Shown: positions 45,352 to 58,600 of the stretch, in pieces
How positions within the stretch are numbered: the stretch's first letter is position 1
Layout of the letters: the number at the start of each line of letters is the position of its first letter
NCBI RefSeq assembly: GCF_964340395.1
Contig: NC_135559.1
Location: forward strand, 13,129,759-13,193,758
Source of the DNA: Glandiceps talaboti
Lineage: Eukaryota; Hemichordata; Enteropneusta; Spengelidae
DNA length: 64,000 nucleotides
Direction of reading: 5' to 3'
Notes under the pieces: generated by a model
What the model was told of the DNA's origin: nothing
What the model saw: only the letters and a program-made list of their open reading frames with translations
The model's database searches: none
Position numbers and translations under genes: made by a program

Positions 45352-48300
45352 CTGAAAAAACACATCATACATAAATTTAGCATTGATTTTGGGCTGGGTT
45401 GTACTAAACTCTGATTTCAATTGAGAATAGTTTACACATCTAGCCGCATAGTGATAAAGCCAGCAAATGAACAGTTGGACAAAAACCTGTCTGAGTTCGT
45501 TACTACAGGTGTGCATGAGATTAAAGTTGACCTTTTTGTTCTATTTTGACCCTCTAGCATGAGGTAAAATGTTTTTACAAGTTCCATGAATTGAAACGAA
45601 AAACAATAACATTGGGCAAAGAGTGCATGCTTACTATGTAAATTGAAAACTGAAGCTTACAATCTCAAAATTATTACTGTGTGAAGAAAGCATGACGTGG
45701 TATAATTACTAATTTATGTGACACATGAAAATAACATAATGTTGAGCAAACATTACTCGTAAATAATAAGAATCCTTGGTCGTGGTACAAGAATGCATTA
45801 TCACTCATTTACACAACTATTTGTTAGACTCTTACCTAGTACGTATGGTTCAAGGGCCTTAGGCACCATAGTTCTGGCTGTCTTCAGATTTTCTTCACTG
45901 CATTTACCTGCCTCCAAACCATATGCCATACCCATTCTTTTAAGCACCTCTATGTCATCGTGAATCTCAAAGGTATTATCAAAATTGAACAAGTATTCAA
46001 ATCTGTCAAGAATAAGGCGGGAAATGCAAACATGAGTACGACAGATATCTGCTCCAGTATAGACACCAGGATGTGTGTCTATCTAAACTTGATTCATATG
46101 AAAAACTTGTTCAGTTTCTGCTTATCTACTAGTTTCTGTTACCCAGACTCCTCTAACTTCTGTCACACCCCGAGAGCTGGGGGAAATACATCTAGTAAGT
46201 GATTTGAAAGTAAGATGGCGACTTTTACTAGACTTAGTCTCTGATTGGATGAAAATGATTCACAATTTTCATTTTTATCAACTCAATATATTTCACAGAA
46301 ATCATGGTATTTTTTGTTGTTGAAAAAGTGTTTAGAAATTAGATTAACCAAAATATTGTTAGCAAGAGTTGCTACTGTGTGATTTTAATATTGAGGTCAT
46401 ATTGTGGTCAACCTCTCTGTGCAGCCATCTTGTGGCTCATTGATGATGCTGTATTCCTACAGACTTCTGGGGCCCGTATAAGTCAGAGGAGTCTGGGTAA
46501 CCAAGACTATCTACCTATCTACAGGTGTTGACATGTAGGACACACTGACTTCTGTAATATTATGGTTCTGTAAACTAGTCACCATCTTTTTCACAGGGGC
46601 AATAGAGTTCAAATATACCCTGAGGCCCCCCCCCCCTCTCATTTTACTAGGCGCCACAATGAAATAACTGAATGAAATACCGATGTACTTACTTATCATT
46701 GGATATGCTACAATCAATAACAGTCTTCTTACTGGTATTTACAATTATAAATGGCAAATGTATTGCTGAATTTGCTGTAGGTGGACCAGTGCTTGTCTGT
46801 TCCATTCTTTTATTCCTCTGGACTAAGTTTTTGAAGGCAATTTGCTGCATAAAAGAAATGAGAGACGATATGAGTGAGGATTACTGAGGTCGGTTTGGTG
46901 ACCTTTGACATTCAACTGAATTCTGGGAAATCCAATATGGCCGACACATTGTAAAGAATGCACTCTTGTATTTCTGGTACGAGTTAATGCTTTCTCATGT
47001 CAAATGATTGAAAGTCTCCCAAAAATTGTTAAACATGATAATTCTGGCAACATTTTACTAGCATCATTAAAACATTTCCTTTTACCTGTAAAATAAGTTC
47101 TTGTAATTGTTGCGTCTTCTGTCGTATTCTGTCTTCTTTCTGTTTCTTTTCTAATTCTAAATTTGCACATTCCTGAGCCGAGTTTGTAGGCAAACCAATC
47201 CACTTAATCTCTTTCTTTTCTTTGGAAATGATATTCATGGCCATTAAAACATTTAGTGCATCGTAAACCCTTCTCCTGATGTTCTTCTGGTCATAAGCCT
47301 GTCAAATAAATACAGTATGAATCATTCATGCTGACATTTTCAAACGACATGCAAGTCAAGACAAGAATCCCCAATGCAGTATGGAGTGACTGTATACTGC
47401 CCTCAACTGCAGAAAACACGATGTAGCAATAGTAACAAGTCACTTGATTTGCTGGTGCGACATTCAGCACTTACAACGTTCATGCTTGATTGGTCAATAC
47501 AAATTTTTCATCTTACAAGTATAAATGTAGCTCATATACATTCACATAAATAAAAATTCATTTCTTTGAAACACTACCTTTGAGGGCAAAAACTAAATTT
47601 TTTGGTCACAAATTTAGATTTTTCTCCCATCAGTAAGACCACTTGCTGTGTATTATCATTGCTAAATGTAAAATAGTAACTTAAATAAGAAATGCCTTTC
47701 CAATCAAGTTCTGACTCACTACCCACAATTTGATTTAAGTCTGTCCCACTTTTCTCCCTGGCTGCACATTTTACATTCCATTTCTGCCACATTTCCATTT
47801 ATTTTTCTACATCACTTCATAGGTCACCACGTCTGAATTCCGTACGACGTAAACTAACAAAATTTTAGATAGCTTTTAAAGCTGCAATGGAAGCCCCCTT
47901 GCCACCCTTTTCTCTTCTTTGCACTTGAATTGACTGACCCTAACTTGAGCACAAACGCATTTCTAGTGACTTCTGTCTCCCCTTTTTTGTCATTTCTTTC
48001 AGCACTTTATTATTTTCATGGTATTGCGCAATCCACCTGGAGAATGCAATGTGTTGTACTGAATGGCATATCTTGGTGTCCACGCTTTCCTAAGAACAAC
48101 TGCTTGGAAAGATCAATTTACTTCCTATTTTAGGAAGGAGCACTTTCAACCCAGATGTGGCATTGAGAGGTAAACATGTAAGTAAGAATTTATAGCTAAC
48201 TAGCTATTAGAATATGTTTACTGTGGTCGCAAATTATGTGGGTTTTTTGTTAGTATCTTTAATTTCAAAATCTGTGCTTACATATAGTTTGGGACCATAC

Positions 48301-51300
48301 ATCATTTCAAAACACAAAAGTCCTTTCCATGGAGAGGTTGGCAACCAAGCTAACATATATTAGATGTTTACCTGATCTGTGAGTGTATACACTATATTTA
48401 CCTGATCTGAAAGGGTGCATATATTGGATATTTTACCTGATCTGAGGGTGTACATACTGGATATCTACCTGATATGAGGGTATATATACTGGATATTTTA
48501 CTTGATCTGAGGGTGTACATACAGGATATTTTACCTGATCTAAGGGTGTATATACTGCATACTTTAAGTGATCTGAGGGTGTACATATTGAATACTTACC
48601 TGATCTGTGGGTGTCATTAGCCTTGTAGGGTCACTGAATTCTGCCACTAATTCATCGGCCACTTCATTGTAAGACGTCACACCTTTCTTCTGCACCTTCT
48701 CACAAACTTTCATTGAGAAATGCCGAAGACCTTTGCCACCCTTTTCTCCTTTTTTCTTCTTTGCACTGTGAATAGATTCGGGATGATGAAATTACAACAA
48801 GGTTGGGAAACGGGGGGAATATTCTAAAAAAACTTTCCTTAATTTCCTTTATATTATACCATACTTATGTTTGGGAACCCTGGTTAAAATAACTGGGGTT
48901 AGATTTTACCTGCTTACTGCCCCTTCACAAAAACACTGCCCTAGGGCAAATACAACACCACTTGTGCCTCGCTGTATGCAAATTGAGGTCACTAGAGGTC
49001 ACTGGTCCATACCATGTGACACGATCACTGAAGGCTGTACATGTATAAAAATAAAGTGTTTTAGAAGTATGACACTTGACTAATATTACATGCTAACATT
49101 TAGAATTCATGTATGTAAATGTTTTACTAAACGTCAGTAAAATATGCAGATCATTGGCAGTCATGGGGCTGATAAAATATTGATCACATAATTCTTAGAG
49201 AGGCAGACAATTATGTTTACTACTGCCTCCTGTGACTCATAAAACTTACAACCACAGAGACATGTCATTTTATTACTAGCACACTTCAAGTCATTAAACA
49301 TGAGATCATATACCTAGATCTTGTTAGGGACGATCGTACGATGTCACAACCTCAATAAACAAACTTAGTTCGTTTAAAGGGGTAGGGACCCCGAACTTCA
49401 TTTCCACATTTTTTCCAAATTTCGAAACTTTCACACCTACCATGATAACACGTTCTGTATTTACGACCGAGATGTTCATAAGTTGATTAAAATTCACTAC
49501 TAATGTGCCTACACAGTGCTGTATTTCTGGTTAGTATTTTAATGAGTTTACAATGTTTTTACATTTTATCGATTGTAGTGGTGTCACTGCTCCAATTTCC
49601 ACCATAGATTATACACTATATATATATATAAATGTGTCAGCGTCATACTTGAGAATATTTGTGTAGGGGCAAGGTGAGGGCGAGGGTAAGGGTTTTGTTC
49701 ATTCACTGAGCTTGTGTGATATTGTGCGACCATCCCATATGTTGTAGGGTTTATGACCACCGTGTTCTTTTACATCTTTATTTTATCCTATTGTTACGCA
49801 AATAACCCACACCACACTACTATTTTCTAAGTAGAGCATAACCCAATTTTTTAAATATGGCATTGAATGTTCCTTGACTTTGAGTTCATATGTATCAAAT
49901 GAAAATTTCTCCTCACAGTCAAAGAATGTTTTCTAACTTAAATCCAAAATGTTTGCTGATGTCTTGATAGTGTCACTAAGGCTGTAGTTTGGATCAATGG
50001 CCTTTGAATGCAATAAATGACTTACTCACAAAAAAAAAAAAAAAAAAAAAAAATTGTTGATGAGACTTCAGCAAAATTTTGGGATTCGCTTACTTGACTC
50101 TGTGAGTAGAAATTTTAATTTTTTAAAGTTTTGAGATGTGTCTTACCTATCTGAGAAATCAGCTTCTACAAACTCATGTGTTCTTTTCCTTCCACCGGAC
50201 CAATTAGGTGATTCAACAATAGGAAAGTGTACAAGATGTGGCGTCCTTGGACTTGCTATGATTGGTGTTGTCTGTGTTCTCTGCGGTGTACCAAGAATCT
50301 AGTTAACCAATCACAGTTAATGATGTCAGCGATATACTAAACTGGCAATCAAACATGACTCTGGTATTGGTAACCCAGCCTTCGGTTTAGATAGATGCAA
50401 ACTAAATCTATTATTCTTCAATGTGGTAGATTACACAAGTGGGTGATAGTGATTCCTCTGTTGTGTGATTTTCATCACCCTGTGATCAAGATAGTGTGAA
50501 CATTGGAAGTCCTAAAACAGTACACTGTAAGTTCATGGAACTTTGTCACTAAAACTCTGTGATGCCTCCCTACTGAGACTATAATTAAACCAACATCCAT
50601 TCAATAGCTTATCACTGTTGTATCAACATATAGTGACAATAGTTGTAGTTTGTGTCTATCTTAGTAAACAGAAGGCTGAACTACCAGAGTGATATCATAT
50701 AGGGTCTGCTTGTTTCTGAAAAACACAGTTACTGTAATATTTGGCAAAAAATATTCAACCATAATATTTGGCAAAAAATATTCAACCAGTAATTGATGAC
50801 AGATACTTTCCATCGCATCGCTTCACTCCCCCCCCCCCCCCCCCCCCACTTGGCCGAAGGACTGACTGAATACAATAATCCTGTCCCCACCTGAATCGAT
50901 GGATTCAAACTGAATAGATTAAATTACATCAGTTCAAAACCCATCCACACTTGAAAACTGAGCATAGATTTGAATCAATTCACTTTTGCCCTTTGTATCG
51001 TTTCTGAAATGATTTACTTTGTATCAGTTTAACCCCCTCCGTCCCCCTGTGGTGCTTTAAAATTGATTCACCTGAACCGATTCAAATTGGTTTCAGTGTG
51101 TATGTGAACAGGAGAACCGATTTCAAACTAAGTGGACATTCCACGTGGGGACAGAGCTAGTATTCTTTTATTTTGATTAGAATCAAATACAAGCCCTCCT
51201 GAAATTGATAAGACATCATACAAATTACAGTAATGTCAGCTATTTGTTAGGCACATGTCTGCGTGAAACCACCATATATTAGTAAATCATGCTATGCTAC

Positions 51301-54300
51301 CCAAGAGAAAACTTGAGAATTGCTGTACAAGAATACAAAAGTCATTCTTACTGGTCAGAAAACCAAATATTTGCTGACAAGACACATTCTTTTTATGGTC
51401 TTACCATTGGGGATGACGCTGTGTTTGGATTATTCGTTGCTTGTAGTGCCTTTGGTAGAATATGATGCTCTATCTTCTGTGGTGATGGCTTTGGTGATAA
51501 CGTGATGCCCGCTACCGGAACCATTGCTGTTTGTAAACAAACAAGACTTCAAGTCAGTCGGTATATTTTCACTATTAGTGTTTTTTGCTAAGGTTGGGGA
51601 ACCACTGTCACCATGGTAACAGAAAGGTGCAAAAATGGCAGTGTTTCCATATAGAGTCTATGACAATTTTGTTTGAGAACCCAGGTAAAATGACATGGGA
51701 ACCCCAGTACAGATTTTACCTACTTACTGCCCTTAGCAAAAACACTGACTGTTCTGGAGGACACTGTTCATGCAAGGCAGTGGAGAAAATATTCACCAAC
51801 CATCAAATGCATTATGTAAATGACCAAACACTGTGTCCTCAACCATGTGCACCTTTTTATTGACAAATAAACAAGGCTGCTTAGATAGCGTGTATTGAGA
51901 AGGCTTGTACACTTTATGTTTTATTGATATATTTTGAATGTCTACTTTTATACCCACATATAAAACTGGTCAAACAAATACGAATAAACAGAGTAAAACT
52001 ATTGAACAGAAACCGATCTAACTTAAAAGTATGTAGCTAACGGTAGTTCTTTACAACGCCACTCCAAACACTTGTTTACAACACCACTCCAAACACTTCA
52101 AATAATTACCATGTACAAAGTCTGTTTTGCAATGGTAATAAAAAGGCAGAAGAAAAATTTGGTATTAAAGAATTTTCCAACAAACTATGCTCAAGTGTTA
52201 TTTCAGTTTCGATCCATCAGGATTACTACGAATAATTATGAAGGTCAAGGGTCACCACTGAATGCTTCACAGGTCCATAATTTGTTTACTGTTGTGATAT
52301 TTTTAGACACTTTGATAATGTTTATAAATGTTCTGCAAATAACAGGATGGGTCATGAAGGCTTATTAGTCAACAATCTAGATGTCCTATGATAAATAAGG
52401 TGGAGAAGTATGTGAAAAGGCAACCTCTGACCTGCTGAGGTCAAAGGTCACCAGTCTCTGTCACTCATAAGTCAACATACCGATGTTGCAGTGATCTAAA
52501 AGGAAACCGAAACCTTAACTGGTAGAGGTCAAAGTTCACCCATATCTGGAAATCTATATTTTGTACCTGATGACATTTCTAGAGATTGAATAAATACGAC
52601 TCTAGATTTGATGTCATATACATCTGGTCTGTGTGGTCGAACACAGCTTTCAAGGCTTCAGACCGACAGTGTCTTAAAATTTTTGTCAACCTGACATCTG
52701 AGTTGAAATAACAGAGTCATACTGAGTTTTTACACTCCATGTATTTCACACCTTTCTTATTTTCCATCTACATTAACACGTTTCTGCTATGTGATTTCAC
52801 AAGATGGAATCCTACACTCAATAGATGTGAGAAAATAAGTTGACAGTGAATGACACTATATTTTTATGAAATTTCTCAAATATCTGTACTTTTAGGTAAA
52901 ACTTTCAATATCAAGCACTAAATAATGACTACTTCTGTCTTTCTGATCTAAAACTGAAGGTGTTACTCAAAATATTTTTAGACATACGACAAAATTTTGT
53001 TCACTATGATTTAGAAGGCAAGTACATGTACATTGTGATACGATGGTGATGAATCCATTTACACATATCTCACTGACTATAAGTGGTGCCGACACTTGAA
53101 GTTTACATTTCCAAAGTTGCCACATCTTATGACGCAGTAGCTTTTCAAGGTTGCTTCAAGTTCGTTACGTGAACTGATTCACTCAAAACAGGTTTCTGTC
53201 ACCACGAAAAAACTGAGCAATGGATTTTATTGATAAACCGGTTTCGAACTGCTTTAGTTTACTTTGAATTGGCTTGAAACTATGGTCATCTTCTTTAAAC
53301 AATATGGGTTCAAAACTGATTTGGTGCTTGGGGACAGTAAAACAGTCGTTGATTTTATTTTGAACTAGTTCAAAATTCCCATGTGGGGACATATCCATCA
53401 CCAATTTTTACATGCAAACATTCACATCAAGGATGACTCAGCTCACTTCATGTCATACAACCCTATTTTTTCTAAGAGGCAAAATAAAATAAAATTTGTG
53501 TTTTCGATAACCCAACTGATTCTAGTTTAAGTTGCCGAACCTAAAACATTTTTTAAAACATTTAAAACAAAAAGATAAGAAATTCTTTGTCTTCTTGACC
53601 TTCATGCATGTCTGTTTTCTTTCCCCGGTCATGTCTGTATGTATTTCATCAAACTATCACTATTCTGACCAACATTTTGTTTGCTTTGGGGTCAAAGCAA
53701 TATTTTTCCAAATTAAAAACATACCCAATTTTCTATTGCCATGTTAGCGGAAACACACACAGTTTTTAAATATTTTTTGCCTTAGGATATTATCTTGTGT
53801 GTTGACGCCGAACAGAGTGTTTGTGATATTGGAACGAAAAGTGTGATTTACGGAGACAGCTGTGTTAGCTAGATAAATAACAATGAATTTTTTCTGTCGG
53901 TTGACTTAGTTGTTAAATAGATTTTTTTTTCAATGCATCAAGTCAATATTTATTCATCTAATAATAATGAGTCTGTTGGCTATGGCAATAAACTGTTATC
54001 AATATTGGCATAAAAATCATCTCACACAATGCACAACAATGTGCTCTCTAAGCCAATTTGATGCGCCACTGATGCACTAGTCTCGGTTCACCCAGCCTCT
54101 CTTGTTGCTGGTCTGTGTCTGGGAAAACCATGTTCGAACTACCCTGTGCAGGAAGTAGCCTCTGAAGCAGTGCATCATGAGGGGACTACTTCATGTCCAA
54201 CATTGCAGGCTGAACGATTTGGGTACCTTCGCTACAAATTATAACTTCTCAAGCGACTGATATATATCAATTACGACAAAAAGGGTAGTTGGAACATGGT

Positions 54301-55671
54301 TTTCTCAGACTCTCATTTGGGGTGGTCTCGTAGGCAGAGCCCCAAGCAGCGAGAGGCTAGATAACCGACACTACTGACGCACAAAATTTCTTGTGACGCA
54401 CTATGTGGTGAATCACAAGAAATGCCAATTTTTATCATTTTGACTCACAACAACAAAATTTGGATATCAACAGAGGGTACATTGGCGGAAAAACCACACT
54501 GTATATACAATTTGCATGAAGAAAAATCTTGTATCAATTTCTCACAAAAAAAGGGAAAAAGAATTCACTGTTTGTCCACAAATTTTTGTTGAAATATTAC
54601 GTGGCTCGAATTTAATTTCTATGCCAGGTAGTCAGATTTAGCCAAGGAACTATTTCAGCTAAAATATTCTGTTGATTTCAGTTGGTCTAACAGACTATCA
54701 TACAATGTTTAGTAGTCTATGTGTCCTGGACTACTGCTGATTTGGTAGTCTAAATATGAAGTTTAGTAGTCTATGTGTCCTGGACTACTGCTAATTTGGT
54801 AGTCTAAATATGAAGTTTAGTAGTCTATGTGTCCTGGACTACTACTAATTTGGTAGTCTAAATATGAAGTTTAGTAGTCTATGTGTCCTGGACTACTGCT
54901 AATTTGGTAGTCTAGATACAATGTTTAGTAGTCTATGTACCCTGTACTACTGCTAATTTGGTAGTCTAGATACAATGTTTAGTAGTCTATGTGTCCTGTA
55001 CTACTGCTAATTTGGTAGTCTAGATACAATGTTTAGTAGTCTATGTGCCCTAGACTACTGCTAATTTGGTAGTCTAGATACAATGTTTAGTAGTCTATGT
55101 GTCCTGGACTACTGCTAATTTGGTAGTCTAGATACAATGTTTAGTAGTCTATGTGTCCTGGACTACTGCTAATTTAATAGTCTAGATACAATGTTTAGTA
55201 GTCTATGTGTCCTAGACTACTGTTAAATTTGAGAATGTGAGTAAAATTCTTGGGACAGTCGGTCGGTCAGTCAGTCGGTCGGTCGGTCAGTTAAAAAAGA
55301 AAGAAAATAAGAACATAATCTTAGTCATACACACTATATACACACATTTATATGTTTACATGAAAATATTATGGATGGCTTTGTTTTTGCTTCGGCTGTT
55401 GGGGAGCCTCGGTAAAAGAAAGGGAGAAAGGGGTAAAAAAATGGCAGTGTTTCCCCATACAGTCTATGGTAATTTTGTTTGGGAACCCAGGTAAAACATG
55501 GGAACTCCGGTAGATTTTACCTACTTACTGCATTCAGCAAAAACACTGGATGGTCAGGCTTTACAACATATCTGAATATAGAGACACAAAATTTGAATAT
55601 TACTCACCTTTAGGATTTGTCTGCTCTTTATTATAATCCGTTAATGTGCCATTGGTGTCAATCAACCCCAC
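44975..55671 (-). CDS. TFDP1: TFDP, transcription factor Dp (E2F dimerisation partner), 8 coding exons seen
   Basis: DP proteins are winged-helix factors that dimerise with E2F to bind TTTSSCGC sites in cell-cycle promoters in the nucleus. Eight exons join in consistent phase to 470 codons plus stop. Counted from the first codon seen, they contain an N-terminal conserved IDTNG motif, the winged-helix DNA-binding domain (about 125-200) with the invariant [11 protein letters not shown], a leucine-rich dimerisation coil ([19 protein letters not shown]-like), and the DP marked-box region ([40 protein letters not shown]). The C-terminal tail is Ser/Thr-rich. The initiator Met was not found. An invertebrate single TFDP is orthologous to vertebrate TFDP1/2; the symbol is by family. 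Intervening sequence is intron. Confidence 0.95.
45836..46002 (-). CDS. TFDP1: TFDP exon (marked-box region, C-terminal conserved block)
   Basis: Encodes [40 protein letters not shown] and [10 protein letters not shown]. Nearly identical in pattern to vertebrate DP1. Acceptor CTTGACAG, donor GTAAGA, phase 1 out. Confidence 0.98.
46138..46501. mobile_element. TIR element, about 364 bp, in TFDP intron
   Basis: GTTACCCAGACTCCTCTAAC on the left mirrors GTCAGAGGAGTCTGGGTAAC on the right, with a single mismatch. The interior is non-coding. Confidence 0.75.
46693..46844 (-). CDS. TFDP1: TFDP exon (dimerisation coil, marked-box region)
   Basis: Encodes [20 protein letters not shown], then [20 protein letters not shown] and CSISND, the DP marked-box strand set that contacts E2F. 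Acceptor TTATGCAG, donor GTAAGT, phase 2 out. Confidence 0.97.
47086..47298 (-). CDS. TFDP1: TFDP exon (winged-helix recognition helix and dimerisation coil)
   Basis: 71 codons beginning [20 protein letters not shown] then [20 protein letters not shown]. It contains the RRVYD DNA-contact motif shared by E2F and DP proteins and the start of the coiled-coil dimerisation helix ending LQELILQ. Acceptor TTTGACAG, donor GTAAAA. Confidence 0.98.
48365..48599. repeat. About 33-bp tandem array of the TFDP winged-helix exon donor boundary
   Basis: Seven diverged units carry, on the minus strand, ACACCCTCAGATCAG followed by GTAAA-type donors, matching the real exon end ACACCCACAGATCAG plus GTAAGT. The array lies directly downstream of the exon at 48600. 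Confidence 0.9.
48600..48765 (-). CDS. TFDP1: TFDP exon (winged-helix, first half)
   Basis: Encodes a Lys-rich run, then [40 protein letters not shown] and [20 protein letters not shown] and [14 protein letters not shown] are diagnostic of DP proteins. The exon end and its donor recur seven times downstream (48365-48599). Confidence 0.98.
50147..50298 (-). CDS. TFDP1: TFDP exon (linker before DNA-binding domain)
   Basis: Encodes [20 protein letters not shown] and [11 protein letters not shown]. The IGTPQR and WS.GKR blocks match DP1/DP2 upstream of the winged helix. Acceptor TTAACTAG, donor GTAAGA; phase 2 out. The GRKRTHEF patch may be a nuclear localisation signal. Confidence 0.92.
50376..50678. 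mobile_element. Family R element, uninterrupted copy with terminal inverted repeats
   Basis: Ends CAGCCTTCGGTTTAGATAGA and its mirror TAAACAGAAGGCTG. Contains the family landmarks and, near 50577, the empty equivalent of the LINE insertion site at 31.6 kb. Confidence 0.65.
50881..51154. mobile_element. MITE with CTGTCCCCAC ends
   Basis: CTGTCCCCAC at the left and GTGGGGACAG at the right, 274 bp, internal sequence rich in GATTCAAA/TTTGAATC-like words. A related stretch ending ATGTGGGGACA lies near 53180-53395. Confidence 0.6.
51405..51526 (-). CDS. TFDP1: TFDP exon (N-terminal region)
   Basis: After the split Ala it encodes [20 protein letters not shown], then [12 protein letters not shown] and SSPM. 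Proline- and serine-rich; low conservation is expected here. Placed by acceptor AAACAG, donor GTAAGA and phase (1 in, 0 out). Confidence 0.8.
51639..51747. mobile_element. Short MITE family M4, copy 1
   Basis: CAGTGTTTCCATATAGAGTC to GCAAAAACACTG; 109 bp. Shares GAACCCAGGTAAAA and AGATTTTACCTACTTACTGC with the copy at 55445-55548 and a partial copy near 48870-48938. Confidence 0.65.
52242..52538 (+). promoter_or_regulatory. Cluster of three DR1-type nuclear-receptor half-site pairs
   Basis: AGGTCAAGGGTCA (52242-52254), AGGTCAAAGGTCA (52438-52450, a perfect DR1) and AGGTCAAAGTTCA (52526-52538) lie within 300 bp of a TFDP intron. DR1 sites are bound by HNF4/RXR/COUP-type receptors. Function is inference. 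Confidence 0.35.
54700..55230. repeat. 54-bp minisatellite, about 9-10 units (family S54)
   Basis: Units TAGTAGTCTATGTGTCCTGG then ACTACTGCTAATTTGGTAGT; same family as 25700-25980 in reverse. A (GGTC/AGTC)n microsatellite follows at 55257-55290. Confidence 0.95.
55445..55548. mobile_element. Short MITE family M4, copy 2
   Basis: CAGTGTTTCCCCATACAGTC to GCAAAAACACTG; 104 bp, the same family as 51639-51747. It lies about 60 bp from the donor of the TFDP N-terminal exon. Confidence 0.65.
55608..55671 (-). CDS. TFDP1: TFDP exon (N-terminal, first coding exon recognised)
   Basis: Encodes [21 protein letters not shown] and ends in phase 1. This fits the GLIEANGELK segment that follows the first few residues of DP1. 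Acceptor GTTTACAG, donor GTGAGT. The upstream exon with the start codon should end in phase 0. Confidence 0.85.
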
Positions 55672-58600
55672 CTGTAAACCACAACATAGATCAAATATTA
55701 CAATCTAATCTACACATTATTGCATATACAGAATTTTAACGGCAACCATAAAATATATACAAAGTACACAGTGATATTCATATTACTTTTGTGCAATTTC
55801 CTGCAGAAAATAACATAAAATTAAAAAAAATTGAGATTTGCTTTCAAATTTTTTTAATGTAAATATTGAGAAATTTTCAATTGTTAAAAATCCACATTTG
55901 CTTCCAAAATGTTTTCAGACTGTGAGTAGAAATTTCAATTTGATGCTATAAAATTTTATACTTTCCAAGTTTATGACACATAGCAGGAGAAATACATCAT
56001 TATTTTACAAATTTTGCAGTTGATGGCAACTCCTTTTTTCATCTGGTGCACAGGATATGATTTACAGACGGAACACACTTTGCGTCTCAACAGGACAAAA
56101 ATTTATGATCACTTTGATCAGTCGAATGTCTTCTATGAACCGGAAATTTGAATCATCATGTTTCTTGGGCGTTATCAAACACAAAAGTTAATTGGAAACC
56201 AAGTTCTTTTACATGTACATGTTGATTTATATCACTTTGACACATAATATATAGATATTGCCATTTGCAATGAAGAATATCAATAAAATATTATTAACAA
56301 GACTAATCCATAACTATTTTCATAAAAAATATTGAGGTTTTTTATAAAACATAAAGCATGAATATTACACACAAATAAGCAAGAATATCATGCACAAATA
56401 CATGATAGAAACAATTTGAAACCTAACACAACAATTTTCGTGAAAAAAATTTCACTTTTCGTCGGATTTGTGAGAATATTTGTCGCTGAACTATTGTCTA
56501 ATATCTTGTGGCATGATAGGTCAGAGATCACACATCACATTAGTTGAAAACATGGAATGTATGAAGTTGAACCATGTTGTGTCCTCCTGTACTGTGACAC
56601 ACAATTTTCACAGAAGAATTCTCACAGAATAGAAAAACATTTTCTGGATTATTGTCTGGGATGAAGTACATACAACTTTGCAGCTTTTATAGCCTTGAAA
56701 ACAAACTATAAAGTACAGTGAACTGAACAGTTTTGGTATGTCTATAAAATTGGGTAAATGAACCCATATTTCATTGTTTTACTTCAAAAATACAAGTGGA
56801 TACTATTTGATGACAACAACCAGTACCAAGCATCAGAGAGACTTAGCTGTCTGTTGAAAATAGTTTGCCAGAATGTAGTCTGATAGTCTCTAGGTTACAC
56901 AGAAAACTGACTTTTGGCAGATTGTTGACTGCAGTAGATCTGTACATATATCAATATTTACCCTTTGCTGGAAAATTCTTTTTATCATTTTTTGTATCTA
57001 TATTATTATGCAAGACAAGTACACATCTTTTAAAAATAAACCTAAAAGATTACACAATATCTAACAGAATCACAGATGATAACAGTAGTCATGCCCCCTT
57101 CCATGTATATCATTTGGTCAATGATCAAAACATACATGGCGAAAATTAACAAACTCAAAATATAAACAAACCAAACCAAGATTTTCACTTCCTGTGAAAA
57201 CCTCTCCCCCAACTGTGACTCTACAAAGAATTCTACTGAAGTCTTCATTATCCATAATTCTTTTTTTATCTGCTTTTTTTCGTACATTTTCAACAGCTGT
57301 GTCACTTTTGAATTCTGTCTGACCGGTTCATTACCAGCGGCAGCAACACCAAGAAAGATCATTTTGATGTTGACATGTATACAGATAGCATGGTTTTGGA
57401 GATTATGAATATTCAACTTTATTAATAACTAATTACCATATCCCTTGCATACTGAAGTACTATTTGCATAAATTTACATAATATAAATGAATAGCCTGGG
57501 TTCATGACAGCATTAAGATTAGATATGGTTGATAGGCAGCACTCTCATGCTGTTGCAAGCCACATAAGAAACTTCAACAATGACTGATTACCATATCCCT
57601 TGCATACTAACAGGTAATATTTGCATAAATTTACATAATGCATATCAATTACCCGGATACATGACAACACAGAGATACAGTAGATGGGCATGCAGGAATG
57701 TGATTCTGTTGCAAGTGAAATAGAGACATGTTTTTCTTTCTGTATCTTTACTATGTAATGTTATTTACAACAGACTTAATTTAGGTTATGGACATGTTAA
57801 ATCCTATCTCTTGATATTCCCCTGGTAACAGAGTGAAACTTCACCTAGGAGATCTGCCATGGTATGTGTCTCTATGCTTGGGAGGGCACACACAAGCCCT
57901 GACATGTGCTACATATCCTCATTAGCATAAAATGCTACACAACTAACCCAACCGAAGTGACCGATACCTATTCTCTTGACCAGAGGAAAAAAAAATACAA
58001 CCCCTATACATTTCTTTACATTGTTGAATTGAAAATCGTACACACTGTAATTGTACATTTTGCCTTGAGATTCGCTTGAAAAAATTGGCGCATAGGAAGT
58101 TTGCTTTACTTTGATTTTTATTAAATGTCGATGGAGTGTTTCAAGCTGCTGTAGAAATCATGTAGCAGATATACTTTGATATGCATATTCATCCATAGTA
58201 CTTGATGGCAGTTACAGTTACAAGTCAAACGCAGTGACCCCCTCTTTATTTACCAGGAAGAAAGTAAACAAAAACCTACTTCTACTTTCACGAGAACACA
58301 ATATTGTCGACCTTTACACACCGTACCTGATTTGAATTGAGAACTCTTGCTAAATTGTGTTCAAAATCTCAACGTTTTCTCATTTTTATGAGGAGATGGG
58401 GATCGGGGGTTGAAGCTTGAAGAAAAAAGTCAGATAGAACTTTTACTGTCTGCCATAAAAGAAACCTAGTGAATAATACACTAGTGGTCCAACAGCATTT
58501 CTTTCCATAAGAAAATGTACACACTCTTTTTAGCACAAAAAATATTCATTTGCTAAACACTTGTACATACACAAGTCATGAAAAAAAAAGACTTTAAAGA

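Noticed and set aside
57042-57416. 124-aa open frame on the minus strand upstream of TFDP
   Set aside because: Composition is partly protein-like (FLGVAAAGNEPVRQNSK) but no DP-like N-terminus, no phase-compatible donor and no known family could be assigned.
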